Under the pieces are notes generated by a model. It did not search any database. It was not told the origin of the DNA and worked only from the letters and a program-made list of their open reading frames with translations. Both the position numbers and the translations under genes were made by a program. From Pseudomonadota bacterium (GTDB lineage Bacteria > Pseudomonadota > Alphaproteobacteria > Rhizobiales > Phreatobacteraceae), in the NCBI GenBank assembly GCA_020161695.1, contig JAIUOO010000004.1:124001-188000 (forward strand): DNA of 64,000 nucleotides, in the 5' to 3' direction. Shown here piece by piece: positions 43,560 through 52,834 of this stretch. The stretch's first letter is position 1. Each line of letters opens with the position of its first letter.

Positions 43560-44699
43560 TCACCGCGCGATGATCTTGCCGTCGACCAGATTGATGTCGC
43601 GCAGGCCGCAGAAGGCCATGGTCAGGTCGAGTTCCTTGCGGATGATCTCGATGGCGGTGGTCACACCCTCCTCGCCCATGGCGCCGAGGCCATAGAGGAA
43701 GGCGCGGCCGATATAGGTGCCCTTGGCCCCGAGCGCGATGGCCTTCAGCACGTCCTGGCCGGAGCGGATGCCACTGTCCATGTGGACTTCGATACGGCTG
43801 CCGACTGCATCGACGATCGGCGGCAGGGCCTCGATGGCGGTCAGCGCGCCGTCCAGCTGGCGGCCGCCATGGTTGGAGACGATCAGCGCGTCGGCGCCCG
43901 ACTTCACGGCGAGCTCGGCGTCCACGGGGTCGATGATGCCCTTCAGGATCAGCTTGCCGCCCCAGCGGTCCTTGATCCAGGCGACGTCGTCCCAGCTGAG
44001 CGAGGCATCGAACTGGTCGGCGGTCCATGAGGACAGCGAAGACATGTCGTCGACGCCCTTGGCGTGGCCGACGATGTTGCCGAAGGTGCGGCGCCTGGTG
44101 CCGAGCATCGCCTTGCACCAGCGCAGCTTGGTGGCGAGGTTGATGAGGTTGGCGAGCGTCGGCTTCGGCGGCGCCGACAGGCCGTTCTTCAGGTCCTTGT
44201 GCCGCTGGCCGAGGATCTGCAGGTCGAGCGTGAGGACGAGGGCCGAGCAGCCGGCTTTCTTGGCGCGGTCGATCAGGTTGCCGGTGAATTCGCGGTCGCG
44301 CATCACGTAGAGCTGGAACCAGAACGAGCTTCCGGCGTGCTCGGCGACATCCTCCAGCGAGCAGATGCTCATGGTCGAGAGCGTGAAGGGAATGCCCGCC
44401 TTGGCCGCGGCACGCGCCGCGAGGATTTCGCCGTCGGCATGCTGCATGCCGGTCATGCCGGTGGGAGCGATGGCCATGGGCATGGAGACCGGCTGGCCGA
44501 TCATGGTCGTCGCCAGCGTGCGGTTGTCCATGTTGACCGCCACGCGCTGGCGGAACTTGATCTTCGCGAAATCGGTCGTGTTCGCCCGGTAGGTGCTTTC
44601 CGTCCAGGAGCCGGAATCGGCGTAGTCGTAGAACATGCGGGGCACGCGGCGTTCTGCGAGGACGCGCAGGTCTTCGATGCAGGTGATGACGGTGGACAT
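43560..44699 (-). CDS. lldD: FMN-dependent L-lactate/alpha-hydroxy-acid dehydrogenase
   Basis: 379 residues, the usual LldD length. TIM-barrel flavoprotein with RVPRMFYDYADSGSWTE at the N-terminus, MAIAPTGMTGMQHADGE, FQLYVMRDR and the active-site IVSNHGGRQLDGA (catalytic His and substrate-binding Arg), then DSGIRSGQDVLKAIALGA for the FMN phosphate. It oxidises L-lactate or a related 2-hydroxy acid and passes electrons to quinones. No lactate permease or lldR neighbour is present, so another 2-hydroxy acid (for example glycolate or mandelate type) is possible. Confidence 0.88.
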   Translation of the reverse strand: MSTVITCIEDLRVLAERRVPRMFYDYADSGSWTESTYRANTTDFAKIKFRQRVAVNMDNRTLATTMIGQPVSMPMAIAPTGMTGMQHADGEILAARAAAKAGIPFTLSTMSICSLEDVAEHAGSSFWFQLYVMRDREFTGNLIDRAKKAGCSALVLTLDLQILGQRHKDLKNGLSAPPKPTLANLINLATKLRWCKAMLGTRRRTFGNIVGHAKGVDDMSSLSSWTADQFDASLSWDDVAWIKDRWGGKLILKGIIDPVDAELAVKSGADALIVSNHGGRQLDGALTAIEALPPIVDAVGSRIEVHMDSGIRSGQDVLKAIALGAKGTYIGRAFLYGLGAMGEEGVTTAIEIIRKELDLTMAFCGLRDINLVDGKIIAR

Positions 44700-44837
44700 C
44701 CGAACCTTCTTTCGGGATCGCTGATGCGGAAACAGCCGTTAATGCAGGAAACCTTGGGCAGGTTGCAGGCCGTCTCTAGCACGGGCAGCGGCCGGCCGGC
44801 CACAAGCGCCGCTGCACGGAGGCCGTGCGCCGCCTGC

Positions 44838-45338
44838 TCACGCTCGGGCAGGCACGGCGCGGTCCGGAAACAGTTCGCGCAGAACCTCCTCGCCCCCCTC
44901 GACCAGCGCGGAATTGCGGTAGCGCAGGTCGTGCGTCACCTCGCGGCCGAGCCAGTCGGGCCGGTGGAAAGCCTCGTGCTCGTCGGCGAGCTCGATCTCG
45001 GCGAGAACCAGCCCGGCGAGGCGGCCCTCGAACACATCGATCTGCCAGAGCTTGCCGGCAACCGTCAGTTCGTGACGTTTCTTGACGATGGGCGGCAGGC
45101 TGGCGAGGCGCAGCATGCCGGCGGCATCGTCGGCCGGTATCGCATATTCGAACTCGTCGCGCGCCAGCCCGCCCCGCTCGCCCTTGACGGTCAGGGTGCC
45201 GCTGCCGTCCTGAAGCCGGACGCGGATCGACACCGGACCATTCGCCGACAGATAGCCCTGCTCGATATGGCGCACGCGCGTCGCAGGCCGCCAGCCGTCA
45301 TGGGCGACGAGGAACTTGCGTTCGATCTCCAGCGCCAC
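44838..45338 (-). CDS. CYTH-domain (triphosphate tunnel) protein
   Basis: 166 residues from GTG 45338, with GGAGG 7 bases upstream. This start yields the family opening ALEIERKFLV at once. The EIERKFL signature, paired charged strands (SIRVRLQDGSGTLTVKGE) and the EIELADEHEAF segment mark the CYTH fold, which binds triphosphates with metal ions. Bacterial members act as triphosphatases or, rarely, class IV adenylate cyclases. The physiological substrate here is open. Confidence 0.88.
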   Translation of the reverse strand: MALEIERKFLVAHDGWRPATRVRHIEQGYLSANGPVSIRVRLQDGSGTLTVKGERGGLARDEFEYAIPADDAAGMLRLASLPPIVKKRHELTVAGKLWQIDVFEGRLAGLVLAEIELADEHEAFHRPDWLGREVTHDLRYRNSALVEGGEEVLRELFPDRAVPARA

Positions 45339-45487
45339 GCATCCGCCTCCCGTTCGTCCCGGCATGAAGCCCGCCGTGCGGCGCCTGCGCAAGCCTGCCG
45401 CGCGGGCGATGCCGCATCATGCTGTTCCCTTCGCCACCGCGCCATTCTAGCCTCGCTCCAAGACGAAGAACGATGCAGGGAAACGCC

Positions 45488-46423
45488 ATGGAACTCGCCC
45501 TAACCGAACTTGCCTCCGGCCTGCAGTTTCCGGAGGGGCCGGTGATCCTCGCGGACGGATCGGTGCTGCTCGTCGAGATCGCCCGCGGAACGGTGACGAA
45601 GGTCGCGCCGGACGGTTCGGTGACCTACCTGTCGAGCCAGGGCGGCGGACCGAACGGCTTGGCGCTCGGGCCGGATGGCCGGCTCTACATCTGCAACAAT
45701 GGCGGCTTCAAGTGGACGCCGCCCGGCAGCGAGCGCGGGCTTCTGCCGATCGGGCAGGCGGAGGATTATTCGGGCGGACGGATCGAGCGGCTGGATCTCG
45801 TGACCGGGCAGGTCGAGGTTCTCTACGCCTCCAGCGCGGCATGCCCATTCAAGGGGCCGAACGACATCGTCTTCGACGACCAGGGTGGGTTCTATTTCAC
45901 CGATCTCGGCAAGGCGCGGCCGCGCGACATGGATCGTGGCGGGGTTTATTACGCCAAGGCCGACGGCAGCTTCATCAAGGAAATGATCCACCCGATGGTG
46001 ACGCCGAACGGCATCGGCCTCTCGCCGGACGGATCGGTGCTCTATGTCGCGGAAACGGAAACGGCGCGGCTCTGGGCCTTCGACCTGACCGGGCCTGGCG
46101 AGTTCAGCCGGCAGCCGTTTCCCTCGCCGCATGGCGGACGGATCGTCGCGGGCATCGGTGGCTACAACCGCTTCGACTCGCTGGCGGTCGATGCCGACGG
46201 CAATATCTGCGTCGCGACGCTGGTCAATGGCGGCATCACGGTGATCGCGCCCGATACCGGCGAATGGCGCCACATCCCGGTTCCGGGCGAGCGCTGGGTC
46301 ACCAATATCGCCTTCGGCGGACCGGAGCTGAGGACAGCCTATCTCACGCTATCCTCGACCGGGCGGCTGGTGTCCTGCCCCTGGGAGAATTCCGGGCTGC
46401 TGCTGAACTACCAGCAGGCGTGA
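45488..46423 (+). CDS. SMP-30/gluconolactonase family lactonase
   Basis: 311 residues from ATG 45488 (AGGGAA 5 bases upstream). Six-bladed propeller of the SMP-30/LRE family: LASGLQFPEGPVILADGSVL (metal-ligand Glu), GPNGLALGPDGRLYICNNGG, KGPNDIVFDDQGGFYFTD (metal-ligand Asn and Asp) and MVTPNGIGLSPDGSVLYVAE. Likely a calcium-type divalent-metal lactonase acting on a sugar acid or other lactone. It converges on the GST gene with a 13-bp gap. No sugar-acid genes adjoin it. Confidence 0.88.
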   Translation: MELALTELASGLQFPEGPVILADGSVLLVEIARGTVTKVAPDGSVTYLSSQGGGPNGLALGPDGRLYICNNGGFKWTPPGSERGLLPIGQAEDYSGGRIERLDLVTGQVEVLYASSAACPFKGPNDIVFDDQGGFYFTDLGKARPRDMDRGGVYYAKADGSFIKEMIHPMVTPNGIGLSPDGSVLYVAETETARLWAFDLTGPGEFSRQPFPSPHGGRIVAGIGGYNRFDSLAVDADGNICVATLVNGGITVIAPDTGEWRHIPVPGERWVTNIAFGGPELRTAYLTLSSTGRLVSCPWENSGLLLNYQQA

Positions 46424-46436
46424 ACCGGGGCTGTCC

Positions 46437-47051
46437 TCAGGCCGTCGGCGCGGTCTGCTTCATGGAGGGACGCTCGGAGAACTTCGCGTACCAGGCGGCG
46501 AGGCGGTCATTGCCGTTGCGCCAGCCGATATCGGGGAAGCGGAAGTCGAGATAGCCGAGCGCGCAGCCGACCGCGATCGTGCCGATATCCACCTTGTTCT
46601 CGAGATGGTCGATCCAGGTCGTGGAGAAGCTCGTGATCGTGGTGCCGATCTTGGTGAGCTGGCCCTTGTGCCAGTCCTCCCAGCGCAGCGCCTCGGGGCG
46701 GGCGACGCTCTCGTAGCGGGCGAGCAGGGCGGCATCGAGCAGTTCGTCGGCCGCGGAATGCAGCACCAGCGCCGGCCAGCGCTCCTTGCCGACGGCCGGG
46801 AACAGTTTCGGCGCGGCGCCGATAGCGTCGAGATATTCGCAGATGACCCGGCTGTCATAGACCGGCTTGCCATCCTCGGTGATCAGTGTCGGCACCTTGC
46901 CGGTGGGATTGTGCGCCTTGATGGACGCGTCCTGATTGATCGGGTGCGCCGCCGAGGGCAGCTTCTCGATCAGGCCGCCGATGCCCCGCTCGATGGCGCA
47001 GACCATGACTTTGCGGACGAAGGGGGAGGCGGGAGAAAAGAACAGTTTCAC
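46437..47051 (-). CDS. Glutathione S-transferase family protein
   Basis: 204 residues from GTG 47051. N-terminal thioredoxin-fold domain with FFSPASPFVRKVMVCAIERG (likely catalytic Ser in the SPFVRK motif) and the glutathione-contact segment GKVPTLITEDGKPVYDSRVI, then an all-helical C-terminal domain. Similar to the YibF-like branch of bacterial GSTs. It diverges from the SDR gene. Reaction unknown. Confidence 0.88.
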   Translation of the reverse strand: MKLFFSPASPFVRKVMVCAIERGIGGLIEKLPSAAHPINQDASIKAHNPTGKVPTLITEDGKPVYDSRVICEYLDAIGAAPKLFPAVGKERWPALVLHSAADELLDAALLARYESVARPEALRWEDWHKGQLTKIGTTITSFSTTWIDHLENKVDIGTIAVGCALGYLDFRFPDIGWRNGNDRLAAWYAKFSERPSMKQTAPTA

Positions 47052-47210
47052 GGCGGCGGCATCCTGCAGAATGGAATTGCTGTGAAGTGATAGGGCGCGC
47101 CGCGCCTGCCGTCGAGACTGCCGGTCGGCGGAACCGTCATGAGCAGCCATCCTTTCCCGCGCTTGCCAAACAAGGAGAACCCGGTTCCCACTTCGGTCGG
47201 GGAGGCTCGC

Positions 47211-48035
47211 ATGAACGATCAACAATCGACCCGGCCGCTCGCCGGCAAGGTCGCGCTCGTCACAGGGGCGGGCAGGGGGCTCGGCCGTGCCTTCGCCGAG
47301 CGGCTGGCGCGGCTCGGCGCCGATGTCGCGATCCACGGGATGCGCGAGAACGGCCCCGCGGAATATGGCGAAGGGACGACGCTGACCGCCGTGGCGGACG
47401 AGATCGCGGCAGCCTTCGGCGTCAGGACCGTCCGCCTGCTCGGCGATCTGACCAAGCCCGACGATATCGCGCGGGTGGCGGACGAGGCGGAGGCCGCGCT
47501 CGGCCCCATCGGCATCCTCGTTCACAATGCCGGCGGCGATATCGCGGCCAGGGGCGGCAAGCCCGATCCGAACGATGCCGTGGGCATCCGACCGGAGGAT
47601 GTGTCCGCCGTGCTGGACCGCAATCTTCTCTCCACCATCCTCACCTGCCAGGCCGTCGCCAAGGGCATGATGGAGCGCAGGGAGGGCCGCATCGTCACGC
47701 TTGGCTCGGTCGCAGCCTTCAAGGGGCGCACGAACGGGGCGGTCTATGCGGTCGCGAAGGCGGGCGTCACCCACTACACGCGCTGCCTCGCCGACCAGCT
47801 GAGACCCTACGACATCACCGTGAACTGCATCGCGCCGGGTGACACGCGCACCGGCCGCTACCTCGGCACCCGCGCGGTGGACGAGGCGCGGCTCGCCGAG
47901 GGCGGCACGCTCGACCGCATCGCGACCGTTGACGAGGTGGCGCGGGTGGTGGAGGTCTTCGCCGGGCCGCTCGGCGCCTTCGTTTCGGGCCAGGTGCTGC
48001 GCGTCGATGGCGGCAGCCAGTGCTGGCCGGGTTGA
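47211..48035 (+). CDS. Short-chain dehydrogenase/reductase
   Basis: 274 residues from ATG 47211, with GGGGAGG 5 bases upstream. Rossmann motif TGAGRGLGRA (18-27), NAG motif LVHNAGGD, active-site Ser (LGSVAAF) and the YAVAK Tyr-Lys pair, then the C-terminal GQVLRVDGGSQ. An insertion after strand 2 (residues about 45-60) is a little longer than usual. Classical NAD(P)-dependent alcohol/ketone dehydrogenase, substrate not evident. It lies 19 bp upstream of the aldehyde dehydrogenase, so the pair may oxidise an alcohol to an acid in succession. Confidence 0.88.
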   Translation: MNDQQSTRPLAGKVALVTGAGRGLGRAFAERLARLGADVAIHGMRENGPAEYGEGTTLTAVADEIAAAFGVRTVRLLGDLTKPDDIARVADEAEAALGPIGILVHNAGGDIAARGGKPDPNDAVGIRPEDVSAVLDRNLLSTILTCQAVAKGMMERREGRIVTLGSVAAFKGRTNGAVYAVAKAGVTHYTRCLADQLRPYDITVNCIAPGDTRTGRYLGTRAVDEARLAEGGTLDRIATVDEVARVVEVFAGPLGAFVSGQVLRVDGGSQCWPG

Positions 48036-48054
48036 GATCGTTCAGGACATGACC

Positions 48055-49641
48055 ATGACAAGCATCGCTCCGGGCGCCCTGCCGCGCGTCACCTATTCCA
48101 ATACCGGCGAGGACTTTTCGGGCGTTCATGCCCATCTCGACGCGGTCATTCCCGATGTGCGGTCGCGGCTCCTCGGGCTCGACCGGCCCAACCGGATCGG
48201 CGGCGCCGACAGCCGCGATGGCGATGCCTTCGACGCGCCCTGTCCGATCGACCGGCGCGTCAGCCTCGGCCGGTTCGTCGCCGCTTCGCCGGCTGCGGTC
48301 GATGCCGCCGTGAGCGCCGCACGGCGCGCCGCCGACGACTGGCGGCGTCTCGGCTGGGAGCGGCGCGTCGCCCTCGCGCGCAAGGTCGCGGACGCGATGG
48401 AGGCCGTGAAGTTCGAGATGGCGGCGGCGTGCCTGCTGGAAGTCGGCAAGTCGCGCATGGAGGCGCTGGGCGAGGTGGAGGAGGCGGTCGACCTCGTCCG
48501 CTTCTATGCCGGCGAGATGGAGGCGAATGGCGGCTACGAGAAGCCGCTGCTTCGCGCCAATCCGAAGGAGGAGACGCGCGACGTGCTGCGCCCCTTCGGC
48601 GTCTTCGCGGTCATCGCGCCGTTCAATTTTCCCGTCGCCCTGTCCATCGGCATGTCGATCTCCGCGCTGATCGCCGGCAATGCGGTCGTGTTCAAGCCGA
48701 GCCCGATGGCCGGCCTCACCGGCCGCATGCTGATGGACTGCGTGATGGCGGCCGGGCTGCCGGACGGGGTCTTCAACCTCGTCTGTGGCGGCGCTGAAAC
48801 CGGCGCGGCGCTGGTCGGCCATTCCGGTGTCGACGGCATTGCCTTCACCGGTTCGCATGCGGTCGGCATGGCGATCATGCGGGGCTTCGGCGTCGGCGGC
48901 CGCCATGCCAAGCCCGTGCTCGCCGAGATGGGCGGCAAGAATCCGACCTATGTGACGGCGTCGGCCGACCTTGCGACCGCCGCCGCCGGCATGGCGCGCT
49001 CGGCCTTCGGGCTGCAGGGGCAGAAGTGCTCGGCGGGTTCGGTAGTCTTCGTCCACGACGCGGTGAGAGACGAGTTTCTGGAGCGCCTCGCTGCCACGGC
49101 CACCTCGTTCCGCATCGGCGACCCCGCCGGACGCGACGTGTTCATGGGGCCGGTGATCAACCGCGCCGCGCGCGACCGCTTCGAGGCGGCGGTCGCCGCG
49201 GCCAGTGCCGCAGGCTCCAGCATCATCGGCGGCCGGGTTCTGTCTGGTGGCCTCCGCGATCACGGCGACTATGTCGAACCGACCATCGTCACGGGACTGC
49301 CGGACGACCACGCCCTGCACCGGGACGAACTGTTCCTGCCCTTCCTGACCGTCCGCACATTCTCGGCGCTGGACGATGCCATCCGGCGCGGCAATGCCGT
49401 GCCCTATGGCCTCACCGCCGGCATCTACGCGCAGGATGAGGTCGAGCTCGACCTGTTCCTCGATACGGCGGAGGCGGGCGTTCTCTACGCCAACCGCGCC
49501 AGCGGGGCGACGACCGGCGCCTGGCCGGGCATCCAGACCTTCTGCGGCTGGAAGGGCTCCGGGACCGGGTCGAAGGGCGGCCTCGGCACTTGGTACCTGC
49601 CGCAGTTCATGCGCGAGCAGAGCCGCACCATCATGCGGTGA
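48055..49641 (+). CDS. Aldehyde dehydrogenase, 1-pyrroline-5-carboxylate dehydrogenase-like
   Basis: 528 residues from ATG 48055 (AGGA 7 bases before). An ATG at 48049 adds two residues. NAD-dependent aldehyde dehydrogenase with RPFGVFAVIAPFNFPVALSIG, the general-base Glu in VLAEMGGKNPTYV and the catalytic Cys in GLQGQKCSAGSVVF. The C-terminal NRASGATTGAWPGIQTFCGW with GTGSKGGLGTWYLPQF is the glutamate-semialdehyde (P5C) dehydrogenase type. It could oxidise a semialdehyde such as the one formed by the hydroxyproline pathway, but the two loci are 12 kb apart. It is cotranscribed with the SDR gene. Confidence 0.87.
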   Translation: MTSIAPGALPRVTYSNTGEDFSGVHAHLDAVIPDVRSRLLGLDRPNRIGGADSRDGDAFDAPCPIDRRVSLGRFVAASPAAVDAAVSAARRAADDWRRLGWERRVALARKVADAMEAVKFEMAAACLLEVGKSRMEALGEVEEAVDLVRFYAGEMEANGGYEKPLLRANPKEETRDVLRPFGVFAVIAPFNFPVALSIGMSISALIAGNAVVFKPSPMAGLTGRMLMDCVMAAGLPDGVFNLVCGGAETGAALVGHSGVDGIAFTGSHAVGMAIMRGFGVGGRHAKPVLAEMGGKNPTYVTASADLATAAAGMARSAFGLQGQKCSAGSVVFVHDAVRDEFLERLAATATSFRIGDPAGRDVFMGPVINRAARDRFEAAVAAASAAGSSIIGGRVLSGGLRDHGDYVEPTIVTGLPDDHALHRDELFLPFLTVRTFSALDDAIRRGNAVPYGLTAGIYAQDEVELDLFLDTAEAGVLYANRASGATTGAWPGIQTFCGWKGSGTGSKGGLGTWYLPQFMREQSRTIMR

Positions 49642-49740
49642 CGGGCGCTCGTCGGCTGGGCAGGGCCGGCACCGCATGCCTGATGCACCGGAAACGGGAC
49701 CGGCCCGGCGCCTGCGCCGTTTGACAGGTCCGGGCATATA

Positions 49741-49754
49741 ATTAACATGACAAA
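49741..49754. promoter_or_regulatory. Regulon site A (ATTAAC-AT-GACAAA) at the GMC oxidoreductase promoter
   Basis: Member of a five-copy dyad family (consensus ATTAWC-N2-GTTAAT) found only in the promoter regions of the block 49741-58117. Here the left half ATTAAC is perfect and the right half is weaker. It overlaps the -10 of a likely promoter (TTGACA at 49721-49726, 16-base spacer, TAACAT at 49743-49748), about 50 bp before the GMC gene. Confidence 0.6.
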
Positions 49755-49804
49755 TAATAGCGGCGGGGCTGGAATGCGGCGGCGCGCATAGCGAGCGGGC
49801 GATC

Positions 49805-51427
49805 ATGACGATCGACGAGGGAACCTACGATTTCATCATCACGGGCGCGGGGTCGGCGGGCTGCGTGCTGGCCAACCGCCTGACCGCGAGCGGGCGGCAC
49901 CGGGTGCTGCTGCTCGAAGCGGGCGGCGAGGACAACCTGTTCTGGATGCGGGTGCCGATGGGTTATCCGATGCTGTTCGCGAACCCGAAGATCAACTGGA
50001 TGTTCGAGAGCGCGCCGGAGCCCGAACTTGGCAACCGCACCATGTACCAGCCGCGCGGCAAGGTGCTGGGCGGCACGTCGTCGATCAACGGCATGGTCTA
50101 TATCCGCGGCAATCCGCGCGACTACGACGACTGGCGGCAGGCCGGCTGCGAGGGCTGGTCCTATGACGACGTGCTGCCCTATTTCCGCAAGGCGGAGAAC
50201 CAGGCGCGCGGCGAGGACGCCTACCACGGCGTCGGCGGGCCGTTGCACGTATCCGATCACCCGACGCGCGACGAGATTTCCGACGCCATCATCGCTGCCG
50301 GCGTCGAGGCGGGCCTGCCCGCGAATGGCGACTTCAACGGCGCGATGCAGGAAGGCATCGGCTACTATCAGACGACCACGCACCGTTCGCGGCGCTGGAG
50401 CACGGCGAATGCCTATCTGCATCCCGTTCGCAGCCGGCCGAACCTGAACGTCGTCACCGGCGCCCATGCGACCCGGCTGACCCTCGAGGGGACGCGCGTG
50501 ACCGGCATCGAGTTCACCACGCCGAAGGGAACGCATGTCGCGCGCGCATCCGGCGAGGTGATCGTCTCGGGCGGCGTGTTCGGCTCGCCGCAACTGCTGC
50601 AATTGTCGGGCATCGGTCCGGCAGACCATCTGAAGCAGATGGGCATCGCGCCGGTGCTCGATCGGCCGGCGGTCGGCGCCAACCTGCAGGACCACTTCTA
50701 CATCCAGTTCATGTTCCGCTGCCCGAAGCCGATCACGCTCAACGACCTCGCGATGAGCTGGCCGAAGAAGCTGTGGGCGGGGGCGCAATACCTTCTCGCG
50801 GGCAAGGGAATCCTCGCCGGCAACGGCATCTATGCCGGCGCCTTCGCGCGCACCGACCCGCGGCTCGACAGGCCCGATCTGCAGATCAACATGAACATCT
50901 GGTCGGTGGCCGAGCGCACGTCGGCGGGCATGGTGCCGCATCCCTTCTCCGGCTTCACGATGAGCCCGGTCCACCTCAAGCCGGATGCGCGCGGAACGGT
51001 TCGGCTGACGAGCGCCGACCCGAAGGCGGCGCCCGATATCCGCTTCAACTTCCTCAAGACCCGCCACGACATCGACGCCATGATCGCCGGCATGCGGCTG
51101 GTACGGAAAATCTCGCAGCAGCCGGCGCTGAAGTCCTATGTCACGGAGGAGATCCAGCCGGGGCTGGATGTCGCCTCCGATGCCGATTTCGAGACCTTCC
51201 TGCGCGCCAAGTCCTATTCCAACCTGCACCCGGCGGGCACCTGCCGGATGGGGCACGACGAGACCTGCGTGGTCGATCCGCAGCTTCGCGTGCACGGGAT
51301 CGAGGGCCTGCGTGTGGTCGATGCCTCGGTCATGCCGCGCGTCACCACTGGCAATACCAACGCACCGACCATTATGATCGCCGAGAAGGCGTCCGACATG
51401 ATCCTGGCGGCGGCGCGGGCCCACTGA
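49805..51427 (+). CDS. GMC-family FAD oxidoreductase (choline/alcohol dehydrogenase-like)
   Basis: 540 residues. FAD-binding GAGSAGCVLANRL (14-26), the GMC signature GKVLGGTSSINGMVYIRGNP, the second signature SGGVFGSPQLLQLSGIGP, and the active-site His475 in NLHPAGTCRMG with the C-terminal TGNTNAPTIMIAEKA. It oxidises a primary or secondary alcohol, and the family is too broad to fix the substrate. ATG 49805 is 31 bp before the MarR gene at the other end, so both form one unit. It is the first gene of the inferred EthD/ene-reductase regulon. Confidence 0.9.
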   Translation: MTIDEGTYDFIITGAGSAGCVLANRLTASGRHRVLLLEAGGEDNLFWMRVPMGYPMLFANPKINWMFESAPEPELGNRTMYQPRGKVLGGTSSINGMVYIRGNPRDYDDWRQAGCEGWSYDDVLPYFRKAENQARGEDAYHGVGGPLHVSDHPTRDEISDAIIAAGVEAGLPANGDFNGAMQEGIGYYQTTTHRSRRWSTANAYLHPVRSRPNLNVVTGAHATRLTLEGTRVTGIEFTTPKGTHVARASGEVIVSGGVFGSPQLLQLSGIGPADHLKQMGIAPVLDRPAVGANLQDHFYIQFMFRCPKPITLNDLAMSWPKKLWAGAQYLLAGKGILAGNGIYAGAFARTDPRLDRPDLQINMNIWSVAERTSAGMVPHPFSGFTMSPVHLKPDARGTVRLTSADPKAAPDIRFNFLKTRHDIDAMIAGMRLVRKISQQPALKSYVTEEIQPGLDVASDADFETFLRAKSYSNLHPAGTCRMGHDETCVVDPQLRVHGIEGLRVVDASVMPRVTTGNTNAPTIMIAEKASDMILAAARAH

Positions 51428-51458
51428 GCCGGGATGCCAGAAGCGGGGGAACGATAGA

Positions 51459-52001
51459 GTGGAAGACCGTCCGACGGATGGACAGCCCAAGCCGGCGGAA
51501 GGCGCGGCAGCACCTCGGTCGTCGGGGCATACGCGCGTCCGCCTGCGCAGTTTCTCGAGCTCGCTGCCGATGATGCTGCTCCGGGCGCGGGAATCGGTGA
51601 TGCGCCATTTCCGCACGTCGCTGCGCAGCCACGACCTGACCGAGCAGCAATGGCGGGTGCTGCGCGCCCTTTCGGCGGTCGGCGAGATCGAGGTCTCGCA
51701 GCTGGCTCGCGCCACCTACCTGCTCGCGCCCAGCCTCTCGCGCATCCTGAAGGATCTCGACGCCCGCGGGCTGATCGTGCGGCGGCTCGATGTCGACGAC
51801 ATGCGGGTCGGCCTGGTCCGCATCGGGCCGCGCGGCATGGAGCTGATCGAGACTGTTTCGCCGCAGTCCGAGTCGATCTACGCGGAGATCACCGCGCGCT
51901 TCGGCCCGGAACGGCTCGCCCAGTTGCAGGCGCTGCTGATCGAACTGGAGCGCGCCATGGCGATGGAAGACAAGGACGACGAGCCGACTGGCGAGTCCTA
52001 A
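51459..52001 (+). CDS. MarR-family regulator, HpaR-like
   Basis: 180 residues from GTG 51459. The winged helix begins near residue 40. MRHFRTSLRSHDLTEQQWRV, then LAPSLSRILKDLDARGLIVRR, follow the HpaR (homoprotocatechuate operon repressor) pattern closely. The N-terminal 35 residues are extra and disordered-looking, and a start at ATG 51570 would remove them. HpaR-type repressors bind AT-rich dyads and are released by an aromatic or ring-derived compound. It is cotranscribed with the GMC gene. It is the only regulator gene in the block that carries the five dyads, so it is the prime candidate to bind them. Its stop overlaps the convergent TIM-barrel gene by 4 bases. Confidence 0.85.
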   Translation: MEDRPTDGQPKPAEGAAAPRSSGHTRVRLRSFSSSLPMMLLRARESVMRHFRTSLRSHDLTEQQWRVLRALSAVGEIEVSQLARATYLLAPSLSRILKDLDARGLIVRRLDVDDMRVGLVRIGPRGMELIETVSPQSESIYAEITARFGPERLAQLQALLIELERAMAMEDKDDEPTGES

Positions 52002-52834
52002 CCTTCCGTCCGGGCCGCCATTCCATCCAGCAAATCCAGCGTCGCGCGCCGCGCCCGCTTCGCGAAGGCGAGCGGGCCGAGTTCGGCCAGCAGCCGGCTG
52101 TTCGGCACCTCGATGGAAATCGGCAGGCCGGCGGGCAGGGCCGCGAGGTAGTCCGCGTTGGGGATGACGCCCTCGCCCGGCATGCGCCGGTCATAGCGGG
52201 CCTGGTGGAACATGGTTTCATGGTCGGGCGGCGGCGCTGTGGCGTCGCAGACCTGAAGATAGCGGATGAACCGGCGGTCCGCCGTGCGCAACGCGTCGAC
52301 CGTCTCGCCGCCGCGATGGACGTGCAGCGTGTCGATCATGATCGCGCCGTTGGCGCGGCCGGCGCCAGCAACAATGCGTTCCGCCATGGCAAGGCTGTCT
52401 ATCGCCAGCATCGGCAGGAATTCGAGATCGACGGTGAGGTCGAACTCGGCGGCCACGTCGCAGGCCGCGCCGAACAGGTCGATGGCTTCTGCTTCGTCGG
52501 CGATGTCGCCGGTGGTGAGGAGATGCCCGGCGCCGAGCCGAGCCGCCGCCTCGAATACCGGACGGAACGGCGCGAAGCTCGTGCCGGGCTGCAGGCGGAA
52601 CACTTCGATGTCGAGTACGCCGAGGCCGGTATCGGCGAGCCGCGATAGTGTCTCGCGCATGATCGGCGTGTCGCCGATCATCGGAAAGCGCTCCTCGCCC
52701 GGCAGCGCCGGTTGCAGCCGGACGCCGACGTTCTGGAAGCCCGTCTCCGCCGCGACCTCGACCAGGTCGGGCGGCGTCAGGTGCAGCATGCAGATGTGGG
52801 GCAGCGACAGGGACGGCATGGCGGTTCCGATCAT
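51998..52834 (-). CDS. TIM-barrel sugar-phosphate isomerase/epimerase-like protein
   Basis: 278 residues. AP-endonuclease-2/xylose-isomerase-like fold: VEVAAETGFQNVGVRL, the metal-site segments VDLEFLPML and IMIDTLHVHRGG, RYLQVCDA and ISIEVPNSRL near the C-terminus supply the usual Glu, Asp/His, Asp and Glu ligands. Such proteins isomerise, epimerise or hydrolyse keto acids and ring compounds. The ATG at 52834 overlaps the stop of the EthD gene (ATGA). The two form an operon preceded by regulon site B. Confidence 0.82.
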   Translation of the reverse strand: MIGTAMPSLSLPHICMLHLTPPDLVEVAAETGFQNVGVRLQPALPGEERFPMIGDTPIMRETLSRLADTGLGVLDIEVFRLQPGTSFAPFRPVFEAAARLGAGHLLTTGDIADEAEAIDLFGAACDVAAEFDLTVDLEFLPMLAIDSLAMAERIVAGAGRANGAIMIDTLHVHRGGETVDALRTADRRFIRYLQVCDATAPPPDHETMFHQARYDRRMPGEGVIPNADYLAALPAGLPISIEVPNSRLLAELGPLAFAKRARRATLDLLDGMAARTEG